Origin: Clostridia bacterium
Lineage (GTDB): Bacteria > Bacillota > Clostridia > Oscillospirales > CAG-382
Length of the DNA stretch: 64,000 nt
Reading direction: 5' to 3'
Assembly (NCBI GenBank): GCA_017549365.1
Contig: JAFYUZ010000007.1
Location: 17,051-81,050 of the forward strand
The notes beneath the pieces were generated by a model. The model was not told the origin of the DNA. It searched no databases and saw nothing but the letters and a program-made list of their open reading frames with translations. Shown here in pieces: positions 36,187 to 44,660 of the stretch; positions within the stretch are counted from its first letter, which is position 1; each line of letters starts with the position of its first letter. The translations under genes were made by a program, and so were the position numbers.

Positions 36187-37053
36187 TTATTTAACGAATG
36201 TGATTGTGTGTGTGACACTGTGGGTGTTGCGGGGGGCAACTTTGATAATGCCGGGTCGCTTTGTTATATCGTATTCCGAATCGATCATGTCGGGGAAGCC
36301 GCACCAGGGTTCGATGCAGATGTAGGGTGCGTTTCCACAGTTCTTGGTCCAGAAAAGAAGATGGGTAAATTCGGGGAAATCAACTTTTACGATTCTTTCG
36401 CCGTCCTTCGAGCAAAGAGTCACGCACGAAGAGTTGAATTTTGAAAATACCAATGCATCTATTGAAAAGTAATCGTATTTGAGCTCGAGAACGTCAGAAT
36501 CTTCAAGGATTCTTTCGGTTTTGTAATCCATAAGGTTGCCGTTTACTATATGCGAATCGAGGGTTTCTTTTTCGTCGAAAAGGATAGAATAGTTTTCGAT
36601 TCCCTCGGGGCAAAGATATGCTTCGTGGCAACCTACCGAGTAGTACATGTCCTTATCATTCTTGTTTGTCGTTCTGTATTCAACACTTATCGAGTCTTTG
36701 TCGAGGGTGTAGACAATTCTGAATTCAAAAGAGAAGGGGTACTGTACCAGAGTTTCGGTAGTTTCGGTGAATAGGAAAGTAATGCTTGTGTCGCTTATGC
36801 TTTCAACCGCAAATTCCGCATCCCGGCAAAAACCGTGCTTTGCAAGATTATATTCTTTGCCGTCGAGTATAAATTTGTCATCCTTAAGACCGCCGCAGAT
36901 GGGGAAGAGGACGGGCGCGGTATATCCCCAGATCGACGGATCTCTGAACATAAATTCCTTTCCGTCGGCGTTTTTAAGGCTTATAAGTTCTGCACCCTTC
37001 GTGCTAAAGGTTGCGGTAATGATACCGTTTGATAATACGTGTGTCTGTGACAT
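36187..37053 (-). CDS. Aldose 1-epimerase family protein
   Basis: The 288-residue protein resembles the YeaD/LacX branch of galactose-mutarotase-like enzymes: LFPICGGLKDDKF, KHGFCRDAEF (conserved His), VGCHEAYLCP and ICIEPWCGFPDM (catalytic Glu region). It should interconvert alpha and beta forms of a sugar or sugar phosphate; the substrate is unknown. AGGAGA fits ATG 37053 (nine bases) better than ATG 37071, which lies in front of that site. It lies between a MATE transporter and topB. Confidence 0.88.
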   Translation of the reverse strand: MSQTHVLSNGIITATFSTKGAELISLKNADGKEFMFRDPSIWGYTAPVLFPICGGLKDDKFILDGKEYNLAKHGFCRDAEFAVESISDTSITFLFTETTETLVQYPFSFEFRIVYTLDKDSISVEYRTTNKNDKDMYYSVGCHEAYLCPEGIENYSILFDEKETLDSHIVNGNLMDYKTERILEDSDVLELKYDYFSIDALVFSKFNSSCVTLCSKDGERIVKVDFPEFTHLLFWTKNCGNAPYICIEPWCGFPDMIDSEYDITKRPGIIKVAPRNTHSVTHTITFVK

Positions 37054-37093
37054 ATCATTTTCTCCTGTCATAATTTTTAATATTTAAAATGTA

Positions 37094-38434
37094 TCAACTG
37101 CAATGTTTTTTCCATCCCGCTCTTACAAAGCGGACAACAAAGAAAGAAAGCCTGCATATCCAGTCTGCCACCATGGCGATCCATACTCCGAGAGCTCCCA
37201 AATCAAACGCAAAATGCAAATAGTACGAAAGCCCCAATCTGCATACGATCATCGAGCAGATAGAAACTATCATGGTAAAACGCACGTCGTTTGCGGCGCG
37301 CAGACAATTTGGTAGCGTAAAGGCAAGTGGCCACAGAAACATTCCCGATCCGTTGTGAATGATTACAAGCGTGCGTGTAAGCTCTGTTGTTGCGCTGTCA
37401 AGGCTGAACCACGACAATATCGGGTTGATAAATACGATGGTCGAAAGATAAAAAAGCGAACCTATGGTGTATTGTATCAGCAAAAGCTTTTTCGCATAAT
37501 ATTTTACTCCGTCAAAATCCCGCGCCCCCACACATTGACCGATAACTGTAATGACGGCAAGGTTCATTGAAGATCCGAAAATGCATCCGAAGGTGTCGAG
37601 ATGGTTTGCCATCGCGTTTGCGGTGGTGTGAACAAGGCCGTATTCCGCAATAAGGCTGACAACAAGAAGCCGTCCGAGCTGGAAAAAGCTGTTTTCAAAG
37701 CCTGACGGAATTCCGATACGAAGAATTCTGCCAATCATTTTGAAATCTGGGGTAAACTTTGAAAAAAACTTTATTCTTATCGGACTTTTTTTGCTCGATA
37801 TCCAAAATAATGTAATCAGCATTCCCGCCAATCGTCCGATAAGGGTAGAAATAGCCGCACCGAAAACTCCCCATTCCAAAACGTATATGGCAATAGCATT
37901 TCCTGCAATATTTACAAAGTTGCACAAAAGCGCTGAATACATACAGTAGTTTGACTTGCCGAACGATCTGAAAAGTGCTCCGCAACAACTGTCAACAGCA
38001 ATGATCGGATAGGAAAACGCGGTAACAAGAAAATATGTAACCGCGGCATCGTGAGTTGCTTTGTCAAGTTTTGAAAAACACAGGTTTATTATGCCTTTAC
38101 TGAAAAATATGCCTATTGCTGCTATTACAAGCGATATTGCCAGTGCGGAAAAAATAAGCATCTTTGCGCTTTTGGACGCACTTTTTTCGTCTTTTGCGCC
38201 GATTAGCTGAGATGTGACCACCGCACCTCCCGTGGCAAGTGCCGCAAAGACGTTTAATATCAGAATGTTTATCTGGTCGACCAGCGAAACACCCGAAATA
38301 CACGATTCGCCAAGCGACGATATCATAAGGGTGTCGATTATGCCGACCGAGCTTGACAAAAGGGTGCTGATTACAAGCGGTGCTATAAGTTTTGCCAGGT
38401 ATTTGTTGGAAAATCTGTTTTTAACACTGTCCAT
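37094..38434 (-). CDS. MATE-family efflux transporter
   Basis: A 446-residue membrane protein with about twelve helices in two similar halves (LAKLIAPLVISTLLSSSVGIIDTLMIS at the start of one, RILRIGIPSGFENSFFQLGRLLVVSLIAEYG of the other), exporting drugs or metabolites by Na+ or H+ antiport. The start is unclear: ATG 38434 has no obvious ribosome site, and the frame reaches only to TTG 38452, directly beside the terminator hairpin of the upstream ThuA-like gene. It should therefore depend on read-through or on a promoter inside the hairpin region. Confidence 0.88.
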   Translation of the reverse strand: MDSVKNRFSNKYLAKLIAPLVISTLLSSSVGIIDTLMISSLGESCISGVSLVDQINILILNVFAALATGGAVVTSQLIGAKDEKSASKSAKMLIFSALAISLVIAAIGIFFSKGIINLCFSKLDKATHDAAVTYFLVTAFSYPIIAVDSCCGALFRSFGKSNYCMYSALLCNFVNIAGNAIAIYVLEWGVFGAAISTLIGRLAGMLITLFWISSKKSPIRIKFFSKFTPDFKMIGRILRIGIPSGFENSFFQLGRLLVVSLIAEYGLVHTTANAMANHLDTFGCIFGSSMNLAVITVIGQCVGARDFDGVKYYAKKLLLIQYTIGSLFYLSTIVFINPILSWFSLDSATTELTRTLVIIHNGSGMFLWPLAFTLPNCLRAANDVRFTMIVSICSMIVCRLGLSYYLHFAFDLGALGVWIAMVADWICRLSFFVVRFVRAGWKKHCS

Positions 38435-38454
38435 TTTTACGTCAAGAAACAAAA

Positions 38455-38481
38455 GTCAAGACCGTTTATCGCGGTCTTGAC
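38455..38481 (-). terminator. Hairpin between the ThuA-like gene and the MATE gene
   Basis: Perfect ten-base-pair stem (38455-38464 with 38472-38481), seven-base loop, followed on the minus strand by TTTTGTTTC. It looks like a terminator for the ThuA-like gene but lies only about 20 bases before the MATE start, so it may act as an attenuator. Confidence 0.7.
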
Positions 38482-38492
38482 CTTCTTTTTTG

Positions 38493-39218
38493 TTATTTGT
38501 TGTAGTTTTCGGGAAGCCAATGACCGTAGAACTGGCGTACTCCGCCCTGATTACCTGCCCAGATAGCGGCGTTTATAAGCACCTTTCTGACGTTTTCGTC
38601 ATAGAACGTGGGGAAAGTTTCGTGACCGGGACGGAAATAGAATATCTTTCCGTTGCCGCGTTCAAAGCAGCATCCGCTACGGAAAAGCTCGCCACCCGAG
38701 AACCAGCTTGCAAATACAACTTCGTCGGGATCGGGAATATCAAAATGTTCGCCATATGTTTCTTCGCTGGGAAGCTCGAAAAACTCGGGAAGACCTGCCG
38801 CGATGGGGTGGGAGGGCTTTACTGTCCAGATGCGTTCGAGATCGCCCGATTCGCGCCACTTGAGATTACAGGTGGTTCCCATAAGCTTCTTGAATACCTT
38901 TGAAAAATGTCCCGAATGAAGCACAACAAGTCCCATGCCCTGCAAAACTCTGTCGCAAACTTTCGCAACGATGGCATCGTCAACTTCGCCGTGAAGAACG
39001 TGTCCCCACCAGAAAAGAACGTCGGTGTTTTCAAGAACTTCGTCGGTAAGGCCGTGAGAGGGCATGTCCTGAAGAGCGATTGTTGTTTCAAATCTGCCGT
39101 CGGCATCAAGAGCTTCCTTGATGGCACTGTGCATGCCGTTGGGATATGTGGCTTTTGCTTTTTCGTTAAATCTGTCGTGATGATTTTCGTTAAAAATAGT
39201 AACTCTGATCTTGTTCAT
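38493..39218 (-). CDS. ThuA-domain protein (glutamine-amidotransferase-like)
   Basis: The 241-residue protein belongs to the ThuA group, linked to trehalose or other sugar use: TDVLFWWGHVLHGEV, LVVLHSGHFSKVFKKLMG and a late FYFRPGHETFPTFYDENVRKVLINAAIWA are its typical blocks. The catalytic cysteine of true amidotransferases is not apparent. ATG 39218 lies nine bases past GAAAGGTG-like sequence; the GTG 39227 falls within that site. It has its own strong promoter. Confidence 0.87.
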   Translation of the reverse strand: MNKIRVTIFNENHHDRFNEKAKATYPNGMHSAIKEALDADGRFETTIALQDMPSHGLTDEVLENTDVLFWWGHVLHGEVDDAIVAKVCDRVLQGMGLVVLHSGHFSKVFKKLMGTTCNLKWRESGDLERIWTVKPSHPIAAGLPEFFELPSEETYGEHFDIPDPDEVVFASWFSGGELFRSGCCFERGNGKIFYFRPGHETFPTFYDENVRKVLINAAIWAGNQGGVRQFYGHWLPENYNK

Positions 39219-39254
39219 ATCATTCACCTTTCAATGTAAATTGATGCTTTTACA

Positions 39255-39283
39255 ATTATATCGTTCTTTTCAAAAAATGTCAA
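39255..39283 (-). promoter_or_regulatory. Sigma-A promoter for the ThuA-like gene
   Basis: On the minus strand a perfect TTGACA and a perfect TATAAT, gap 17 bases. Confidence 0.75.
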
Positions 39284-39357
39284 CACAGATGCCTGCTTTT
39301 TGAAAAATATTTCATAATATTTTTTCCAATAAAACGCAAATAGCTTCACTTCGGCTA

Positions 39358-39386
39358 TTGCATTTCGCGGCAATTTGTGTTACAAT
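39358..39386 (+). promoter_or_regulatory. Promoter for the miaA operon
   Basis: TTGCAT (39358-39363), 17 bases, TACAAT (39381-39386). A short dyad AATAGC/GCTATT overlaps the -35 box. Confidence 0.6.
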
Positions 39387-39431
39387 ATTATTTATACAAA
39401 AATATAATTTGAGGATGCGTTTTCTTAATCT

Positions 39432-40400
39432 ATGACCTATACCAAAATTGCCCTTGTCACAGGACCCACAGCGTCGGGAAAATCCGCCCTTGCGCTTCGT
39501 CTTGCCGAACATTTTTCGGGCGAGATAATATCGTGCGATTCGATGCAGCTGTACCGCGGCATGGACATTGGCACGGCAAAGCCCGATGCTTTTGAGCAGG
39601 GGCGTGTCAAGCACCATATGATAGACGTGCTTGGCATTGACGATTCTTTTTCGGTGGTAGACTATGTCAAAGCCGCCGAGCTTTGTATTTCAAACATCTA
39701 TTCCCGCGGGAAGCTTCCGTTTTTCTGCGGAGGCACGGGACTTTACGTCGATTCGATCATGAATTCCACCGAGTTCGGCGACATGGAAAATCTTCCCGAT
39801 TACCGCGAAGAGCTAAAAGAGCTTGCCGCCGAGAGGGGAAGCGAACATCTTCACGAAATGCTCGAAAAGGTTGACCCCGATGCCGCTTCAAAAATCGATG
39901 CCCGCAACGTAAAAAGAGTTATCCGCGCCCTTGAGGTATACAAGGCCACGGGTATGACCATAACCGAATGGCAGAGAAGATCAAAGCTTCTTCCGCCAAA
40001 GTTCGATTCGCTTTGCATGACCATTGAATACGAAAACCGCGAAGTCCTTTACGACCGCATCAACCGAAGGGTAGACAAGATGCTTGAAATGGGACTTCTT
40101 GACGAAGTAAAAACTCTTTATGAAAAAGGTCTTTTTAATACGGTAACGGCAGGTCAGGCAATTGGCTACAAGGAATTTTTGCCTTACCTTGAAGGTGCCG
40201 CCTCACTTGACGAATGTGTCGAAAGGCTGAAAGCCGAATCGAGACACTACGCCAAAAGACAGATGACGTGGTTCAGACGTAACGACAAGATCCGTCGCAT
40301 CATTGCCGACGGCAAGACCGAAGATGATATTTTCGAAGAGGCAAAGGTTCTTTGCGAGGAGTTTTTCAAGCCCGAGCTTATCTGGAGCGTAAAATATTAG
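39432..40400 (+). CDS. miaA: tRNA dimethylallyltransferase
   Basis: Adds an isopentenyl group to A37 of tRNAs that read codons starting with U. The 322-residue protein has P-loop GPTASGKSALA (about 11-21), SCDSMQLYRGMDIGTAKP, HHMIDVL and YAKRQMTWFRR, the full family set. In many Bacillota miaA follows mutL; here it begins a cell-division and envelope cluster instead. A weak AGGATG lies 12 bases before ATG 39432. Confidence 0.97.
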   Translation: MTYTKIALVTGPTASGKSALALRLAEHFSGEIISCDSMQLYRGMDIGTAKPDAFEQGRVKHHMIDVLGIDDSFSVVDYVKAAELCISNIYSRGKLPFFCGGTGLYVDSIMNSTEFGDMENLPDYREELKELAAERGSEHLHEMLEKVDPDAASKIDARNVKRVIRALEVYKATGMTITEWQRRSKLLPPKFDSLCMTIEYENREVLYDRINRRVDKMLEMGLLDEVKTLYEKGLFNTVTAGQAIGYKEFLPYLEGAASLDECVERLKAESRHYAKRQMTWFRRNDKIRRIIADGKTEDDIFEEAKVLCEEFFKPELIWSVKY

Positions 40401-40414
40401 AAAGGAGACAGCAG

Positions 40415-41767
40415 ATGCTTAGTCCAAAAAGAATAACCGGCGCAGTTCTTGCGGTGCTGGCAAGTGTTTTTGTGATATATTACGTTTATCGCCAGGTCAT
40501 CGGCGTCAGCCGCGACAGACTTCTGACCGAAAACGCTGTGAGCATCACTGTTGAAAAAACCATCGATTCCACAGGTTTTATTTTCCGCACCGAAAAAGTT
40601 CTTGACGGTGTTCCGACGGGAACTGTTTTTCCCTCGATATCCGACGGCGAGAGAATAGGCGCCAACCGCGAGGTTGCCACCATCTATTCAAGCTCTGCGG
40701 ATGCAGGCAACAAGGCTCGACTTGACGAGATTGAAGACGAGCTTTTTATTCTCGGCGCAAGTATGGTCGACCAGGAGTTTTTCTCCGCCGACGTTGAAAA
40801 AATGCGAAAAGATTGCGATGAAGCTCTTGATTCAGTGGTAAGAAGCAAGGCCGATAACGATTTTCTCGATTGCGTTATGAAGAAAAACGACCTTCTCATC
40901 AGCATGAACAAGCTCGAAAACGTAACGCTCGGTACCGATTTTTCCGAACAGATAAAAGCTCTTGAAGCCGAAAAAAATTCTCTGTCCAAAGGTCAGGGTG
41001 AATCATACGGAAAAATATACGCTCCAACGTCGGGATATTACACGGGTATAGTCGACGGATACGAAAATCTTTTTACCCCGTCGTCAATAGAAAAAATGAC
41101 GCTTGACAGCTTCCGTGAGATAACGGCAAGAAGACCGCAGGACTCGGTGCTTTCATCGAATGCGGGCAAGCTTATCACAGACAGCCGCTGGTACGTCCTT
41201 TGCGAAGTGCCAAATGAGGACGCCGCCGTATTCAAAAAAGTCAACGAAAAGACTCAAAGGCCTGCCGTGACCTCGTGTGACGTTGTTTTTCCGTTTGACG
41301 GAAACGTCCGCCTTCAAATGAGAGTGGAAAGGGTCATCAGCGAGACCGACAAAGCATCAACCGTGCTTGTCTTTTCCACAGACGAAATGCCCGACTCTTT
41401 CTCTTACACAAGGTCGCAGAAAATAGAGATCATCAGCGAAAGCTACACAGGACTTCGCGTTCCCAAGCAGTCTATGCGAAAGCTTGACAACAAGATAAAC
41501 GGCGTTTACGTCCTTGTGGGAGAAACGGTTTCGTTCCGACGCGCCGAGCCCATATATGAGGCAGAGGATTGGTATATCGTCCGCGCAAGCACAGACGAGG
41601 AGCTTGAAAATTCGGCAACCGAAAACAGCGAAGAGTCGTCGGATGAAAAAGGCGAAGAAACCGAACAAAATACACAAAACGAAGAAAAGAACTATAAATA
41701 TCTGTCGTTGTACGACAGCGTTATCGTCGAAGGCAAGGAGCTATTTGACGGCAAGCGTGTGAAATGA
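40415..41767 (+). CDS. HlyD-like membrane-anchored protein of the sepF cluster
   Basis: The 450-residue protein has one N-terminal membrane helix (about 6-24, ITGAVLAVLASVFVIYYVY) and a large outer part. A lipoyl/barrel-sandwich region (ISVTVE-type edge, then YAPTSGYYTGIVDGYE) is broken by a helical hairpin of about 100 residues, the layout of HlyD/RND adaptor proteins. The C-terminus is acidic and low in complexity (Glu/Asn/Ser rich, about 405-430). Members found beside sepF in Clostridia have no known transport partner. AAAGGAGA precedes ATG 40415. It does not end in a TolC-facing motif, as expected for a Gram-positive cell. Confidence 0.75.
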   Translation: MLSPKRITGAVLAVLASVFVIYYVYRQVIGVSRDRLLTENAVSITVEKTIDSTGFIFRTEKVLDGVPTGTVFPSISDGERIGANREVATIYSSSADAGNKARLDEIEDELFILGASMVDQEFFSADVEKMRKDCDEALDSVVRSKADNDFLDCVMKKNDLLISMNKLENVTLGTDFSEQIKALEAEKNSLSKGQGESYGKIYAPTSGYYTGIVDGYENLFTPSSIEKMTLDSFREITARRPQDSVLSSNAGKLITDSRWYVLCEVPNEDAAVFKKVNEKTQRPAVTSCDVVFPFDGNVRLQMRVERVISETDKASTVLVFSTDEMPDSFSYTRSQKIEIISESYTGLRVPKQSMRKLDNKINGVYVLVGETVSFRRAEPIYEAEDWYIVRASTDEELENSATENSEESSDEKGEETEQNTQNEEKNYKYLSLYDSVIVEGKELFDGKRVK

Positions 41768-41787
41768 TCCTTTTGGAAGGTGATCTG

Positions 41788-42579
41788 ATGACAGAACAGG
41801 AAAAAACGACAATACGCGAAAACATTGCAGAAATAAAAGAAAGAGCGGCTCTTTCCGCACTCGCTTCGGGCAGGGATGCAGAAGATATCCGCATAGTCCT
41901 TGCAACAAAGACTCAGCCTGCCGAAAAGATAAATTTTGCGGCAGAGTGCGGCATAACCGAAATAGGTGAAAACCGCGTTCAGGAGCTTCTCGAAAAATAC
42001 GATGCCATCGACCGTGAAAAGCTGAAAATACATTTTATCGGAACTCTCCAGTCGAACAAGGTAAAGTATATAATCGATAAGGTCTGTCTGATACATTCGG
42101 TAAACAGTGAAAAGCTTGCACTTGAAATTTCAAAGCAGGCAAAAAAACACGGAATATGCGCAGAAGTTCTTGTGGAAGTGAACGCGGTTGAGGAAAACTC
42201 CAAAACGGGCATCGCCCTTGACGGACTTTATTCTCTGCTTTCATACATTTCAACTCTCGAAAATATAAAGGTGAGGGGACTTATGGCTATCCCGCCGGCT
42301 CCCCAAAACCCCCAAATTTTGCAAAATACCGCATCGGAAGAGTCGTCAATTGTAAACAAATTGCAAATAAATGACAATTCAAGGCATTATTTCAAAAAAA
42401 TCCGACAAATATTCCTTGACATATCGGCAAAAAAAATGGATAATATCAGTATGGATATTTTATCTCTCGGAATGTCGGCTGATTATTCGGTTGCGATCGA
42501 AGAAGGCTCAAATCTTATCCGACCCGGCAGGGCGGTTTTTGGCGAGCGACAGAAGACCATTCCGAAAGAAACCCTTTGA
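41788..42579 (+). CDS. YggS/PROSC family PLP-homeostasis protein, with a long loop
   Basis: Binds pyridoxal phosphate and keeps its level in balance; no enzyme activity is known. The 263-residue protein has the PLP lysine in VLATKTQPAEK, GENRVQE, HFIGTLQSNKV and LSLGMSADYSVAIEEGSNLIRPGRAVFG. It is about 25-30 residues longer than most relatives because of an Asn/Gln/Ser-rich loop after GLMAIPPAPQ (about 172-205). The start is ATG 41788, just after GGAAGGTGA; an in-frame ATG 41764 overlapping the previous stop is less likely. Position ahead of sepF is the usual one (ylmE-ylmF). Confidence 0.92.
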   Translation: MTEQEKTTIRENIAEIKERAALSALASGRDAEDIRIVLATKTQPAEKINFAAECGITEIGENRVQELLEKYDAIDREKLKIHFIGTLQSNKVKYIIDKVCLIHSVNSEKLALEISKQAKKHGICAEVLVEVNAVEENSKTGIALDGLYSLLSYISTLENIKVRGLMAIPPAPQNPQILQNTASEESSIVNKLQINDNSRHYFKKIRQIFLDISAKKMDNISMDILSLGMSADYSVAIEEGSNLIRPGRAVFGERQKTIPKETL

Positions 42580-42615
42580 AAAAATAAATAAATTACATAA
42601 TTGGAGGATTATAAC

Positions 42616-43092
42616 ATGGGACTTTTTGACAAGATCATCAAAACTCTTGCACCCGAAGACGAGAACGAATACGACGAACAGGATTACGTTCCGGATCAGG
42701 CGGCGTACATTCCCAGAGACCCCAGAACACAGGACCAGCAGGTTTCTCCCGCACCCATCACATCTGCTGCAACAGCAAAGCCCCAGTCGAACACAAACAT
42801 CATGGGCTCTGCCATCGAAATGAAAGTTGTAAAGCCCGACAGATACGAAGCGGTTGCAGACATTGCCGACCTTCTTCTTTCCGGCAACACTGTTCTTCTC
42901 AACCTTGAAGACACCAACAAGGAAGCAACAAGAAGAATCATCGACTTCATGACAGGCGTGGCATACGCTATCCGCGGCGACCTTCGCAGAATTGCAAACA
43001 ACACCTACGTCGTAACTCCCAACAACGTAAGAGTAAGCGACGGCGAAGACGGCGCCGATGTTGCGGTTGCCGACATCGAAGAAACCCTCTGA
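42616..43092 (+). CDS. sepF: Cell division protein SepF
   Basis: Anchors FtsZ to the membrane. The 158-residue protein has a short N-terminal amphipathic helix (MGLFDKIIKTL), an acidic and Pro/Gln/Thr-rich linker (about 14-65), and the C-terminal domain (VVKPDRYEAVADIADLLLSG, IDFMTGVAYAIRGDLRRI) that polymerises and binds FtsZ. ATG 42616 follows GGAGG by nine bases. The neighbours yggS and ylmH give the standard yggS-sepF-ylmH-divIVA order. Confidence 0.96.
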   Translation: MGLFDKIIKTLAPEDENEYDEQDYVPDQAAYIPRDPRTQDQQVSPAPITSAATAKPQSNTNIMGSAIEMKVVKPDRYEAVADIADLLLSGNTVLLNLEDTNKEATRRIIDFMTGVAYAIRGDLRRIANNTYVVTPNNVRVSDGEDGADVAVADIEETL

Positions 43093-43128
43093 TCGGTTTT
43101 TGCGGGTTTCACCCGCGCCACCACTCCC

Positions 43129-43914
43129 ATGACGAATAAAAACGACTTTGACGAAAAGCTTTTGCTGTCCCGCGCGCTCGATTGTGTCCGCAAGGCACAA
43201 AGCAGGGGAGAAGCGGCGTTTTTGCCTTTTCTTTCTGCGGCGGCAAGGCTTTGCATCGAACAGGAACTCAGATATTCACGAGATGATCTGCGCCTGATTT
43301 TTTACGGCGGCTATGACGACGCCGACTATATGTGCGCCGGTTTTTTCCCGTCCTATCTCTTTTATGACGAAGAGTACGACCCCTACGCCGATTTCCCGAT
43401 AAAGACGGTTTTTGCCAAAGGGTCGGGTTTTCGCAAACTTACCCACAGGGATTTTCTCGGCTCTGCCATGTCATTAGGTCTGCGTAGAGAGATGATGGGG
43501 GATATCGTTGTGGCTCAGGACGGCTTTTCGGCATACATTTTTGCATATGAAAACACGGGCGAATATCTTGTTTCTTTTTTCGACTCTGCCGCAAACGATC
43601 GCATTGTGTGCAGTCTTTGCACAGAAAAACCTGATATTCCCGAAAGAAAATTCGAATCTGTTTCCGACACGGTAAGCTCACCGCGACTTGATGCCATTGT
43701 GTGCTCATGCCTTAACGTTTCGCGGGATACCGCCTCAAAGCTGATTGCCGCAGGCAGTGTATCTCTCGATCACGCCGTGTGCTATGACAAGTCGGAAATG
43801 TGCGACGAAGGTTGCACAATCTCAATCCGCCATTACGGCAGATTTCTTTTGTACAAGATAGGAGACCGAAACCGCAGGGATCGTCTCAGAATCGAGATCA
43901 GACGTTTTGTCTGA
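43129..43914 (+). CDS. ylmH: YlmH, S4-domain RNA-binding protein
   Basis: The 261-residue protein belongs to the YlmH family, which in Bacillus binds the ribosome and can aid the rescue of stalled chains. An N-terminal region (LLSRALDCVRKAQSRGEAAFLPFLS) and a C-terminal S4 domain (SPRLDAIVCSCLNVSRDTASKLIAAGSVSLDH, about 182-213) are clear. ATG 43129 has no ribosome site; the 36-base gap after sepF holds a small hairpin GCGGGT/ACCCGC (43102-43116), so it may depend on translation of sepF. Confidence 0.9.
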   Translation: MTNKNDFDEKLLLSRALDCVRKAQSRGEAAFLPFLSAAARLCIEQELRYSRDDLRLIFYGGYDDADYMCAGFFPSYLFYDEEYDPYADFPIKTVFAKGSGFRKLTHRDFLGSAMSLGLRREMMGDIVVAQDGFSAYIFAYENTGEYLVSFFDSAANDRIVCSLCTEKPDIPERKFESVSDTVSSPRLDAIVCSCLNVSRDTASKLIAAGSVSLDHAVCYDKSEMCDEGCTISIRHYGRFLLYKIGDRNRRDRLRIEIRRFV

Positions 43915-43958
43915 TCTTGCCACATCGTTTATCTTATCAATTATTTACGAAAGGACGT

Positions 43959-44564
43959 ATGAAAATAATGGTTAACCCCCAGGAACTTCAGAACGCCGAT
44001 TTTTCCAAAGGCTTCAAGGGATATACCTGCGCCGAGGTCGATAAATACATCGAGTACGTTCTCGAGCAGTATACGGAACTTTACAGAGAGCACGCAGAGC
44101 TCGAAAAGAAAGTAAAGATTCTTTACGCAAAGCTTGACGAGGCAAAGAATGACCAGAATTCCATCTCTGCCACGATCGTCAACGCCCAAAAAATGGCAGA
44201 CGAGATCGTTAAGGACGCCAACGATAAGGCAAACGCCATAAACGCCGCTATCAAGTCCAGCTTTGACGATATCGTCGAAAAATACCGCATTATCATCGAC
44301 AGAGAGCAGAGAAACCTCTTCCAGGCTCAAAAGGATGCCATCGAGTTCAAGGTCGGCATTCTCGACGGATACAAGCAGCAGGTCAGATCGCTTTGCGAAC
44401 TCATTCCGCTTGACAGTATTGATGACGTCAATATGCGCAGTGTTGATGAGGTTGTTGAAAGCGCCATCTCCACCGCCGGCGCAAAGCTTGGTGTGCGTAC
44501 CGAAAACGATAACAACGAAGCCGAGGTTGAACCCGATCAAGGCTCTCAGTCTGACGAAAACTGA
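43959..44564 (+). CDS. divIVA: DivIVA-family cell-pole and septum protein
   Basis: The 201-residue protein starts with the DivIVA lipid-binding region (PQELQNADFSKGFKGYTCAEVDKYIE, with the conserved Phe/Lys-rich turn), then a long coiled coil (about 30-155) and an acidic tail. It marks curved membranes at division sites and poles and recruits partners. Two starts are possible: ATG 43959, three bases after AAAGGA, and ATG 43968, 12 bases after it. Order ylmH-divIVA-ileS matches other Bacillota. Confidence 0.93.
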   Translation: MKIMVNPQELQNADFSKGFKGYTCAEVDKYIEYVLEQYTELYREHAELEKKVKILYAKLDEAKNDQNSISATIVNAQKMADEIVKDANDKANAINAAIKSSFDDIVEKYRIIIDREQRNLFQAQKDAIEFKVGILDGYKQQVRSLCELIPLDSIDDVNMRSVDEVVESAISTAGAKLGVRTENDNNEAEVEPDQGSQSDEN

Positions 44565-44578
44565 ACATAATACAACCG

Positions 44579-44617
44579 TCGGCAACCCATACTCTTTTTC
44601 AGGTTGCCGATTTTGTC
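44579..44617 (+). terminator. Hairpin after divIVA
   Basis: Nine-base-pair stem TCGGCAACC/GGTTGCCGA (44579-44587 with 44602-44610), 14-base loop, followed by TTTTG. It may be a weak terminator or attenuator before ileS. There is no T-box in this 96-base gap. Confidence 0.6.
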
Positions 44618-44660
44618 TTGAATAAAAAAGATTCTTTTAAATAAAGGAGCAAACAAAAAA

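Noticed and set aside
44565..44660. T-box riboswitch ahead of ileS
   Set aside because: The gap has only 96 bases and one simple hairpin; there is no specifier stem or T-box sequence.
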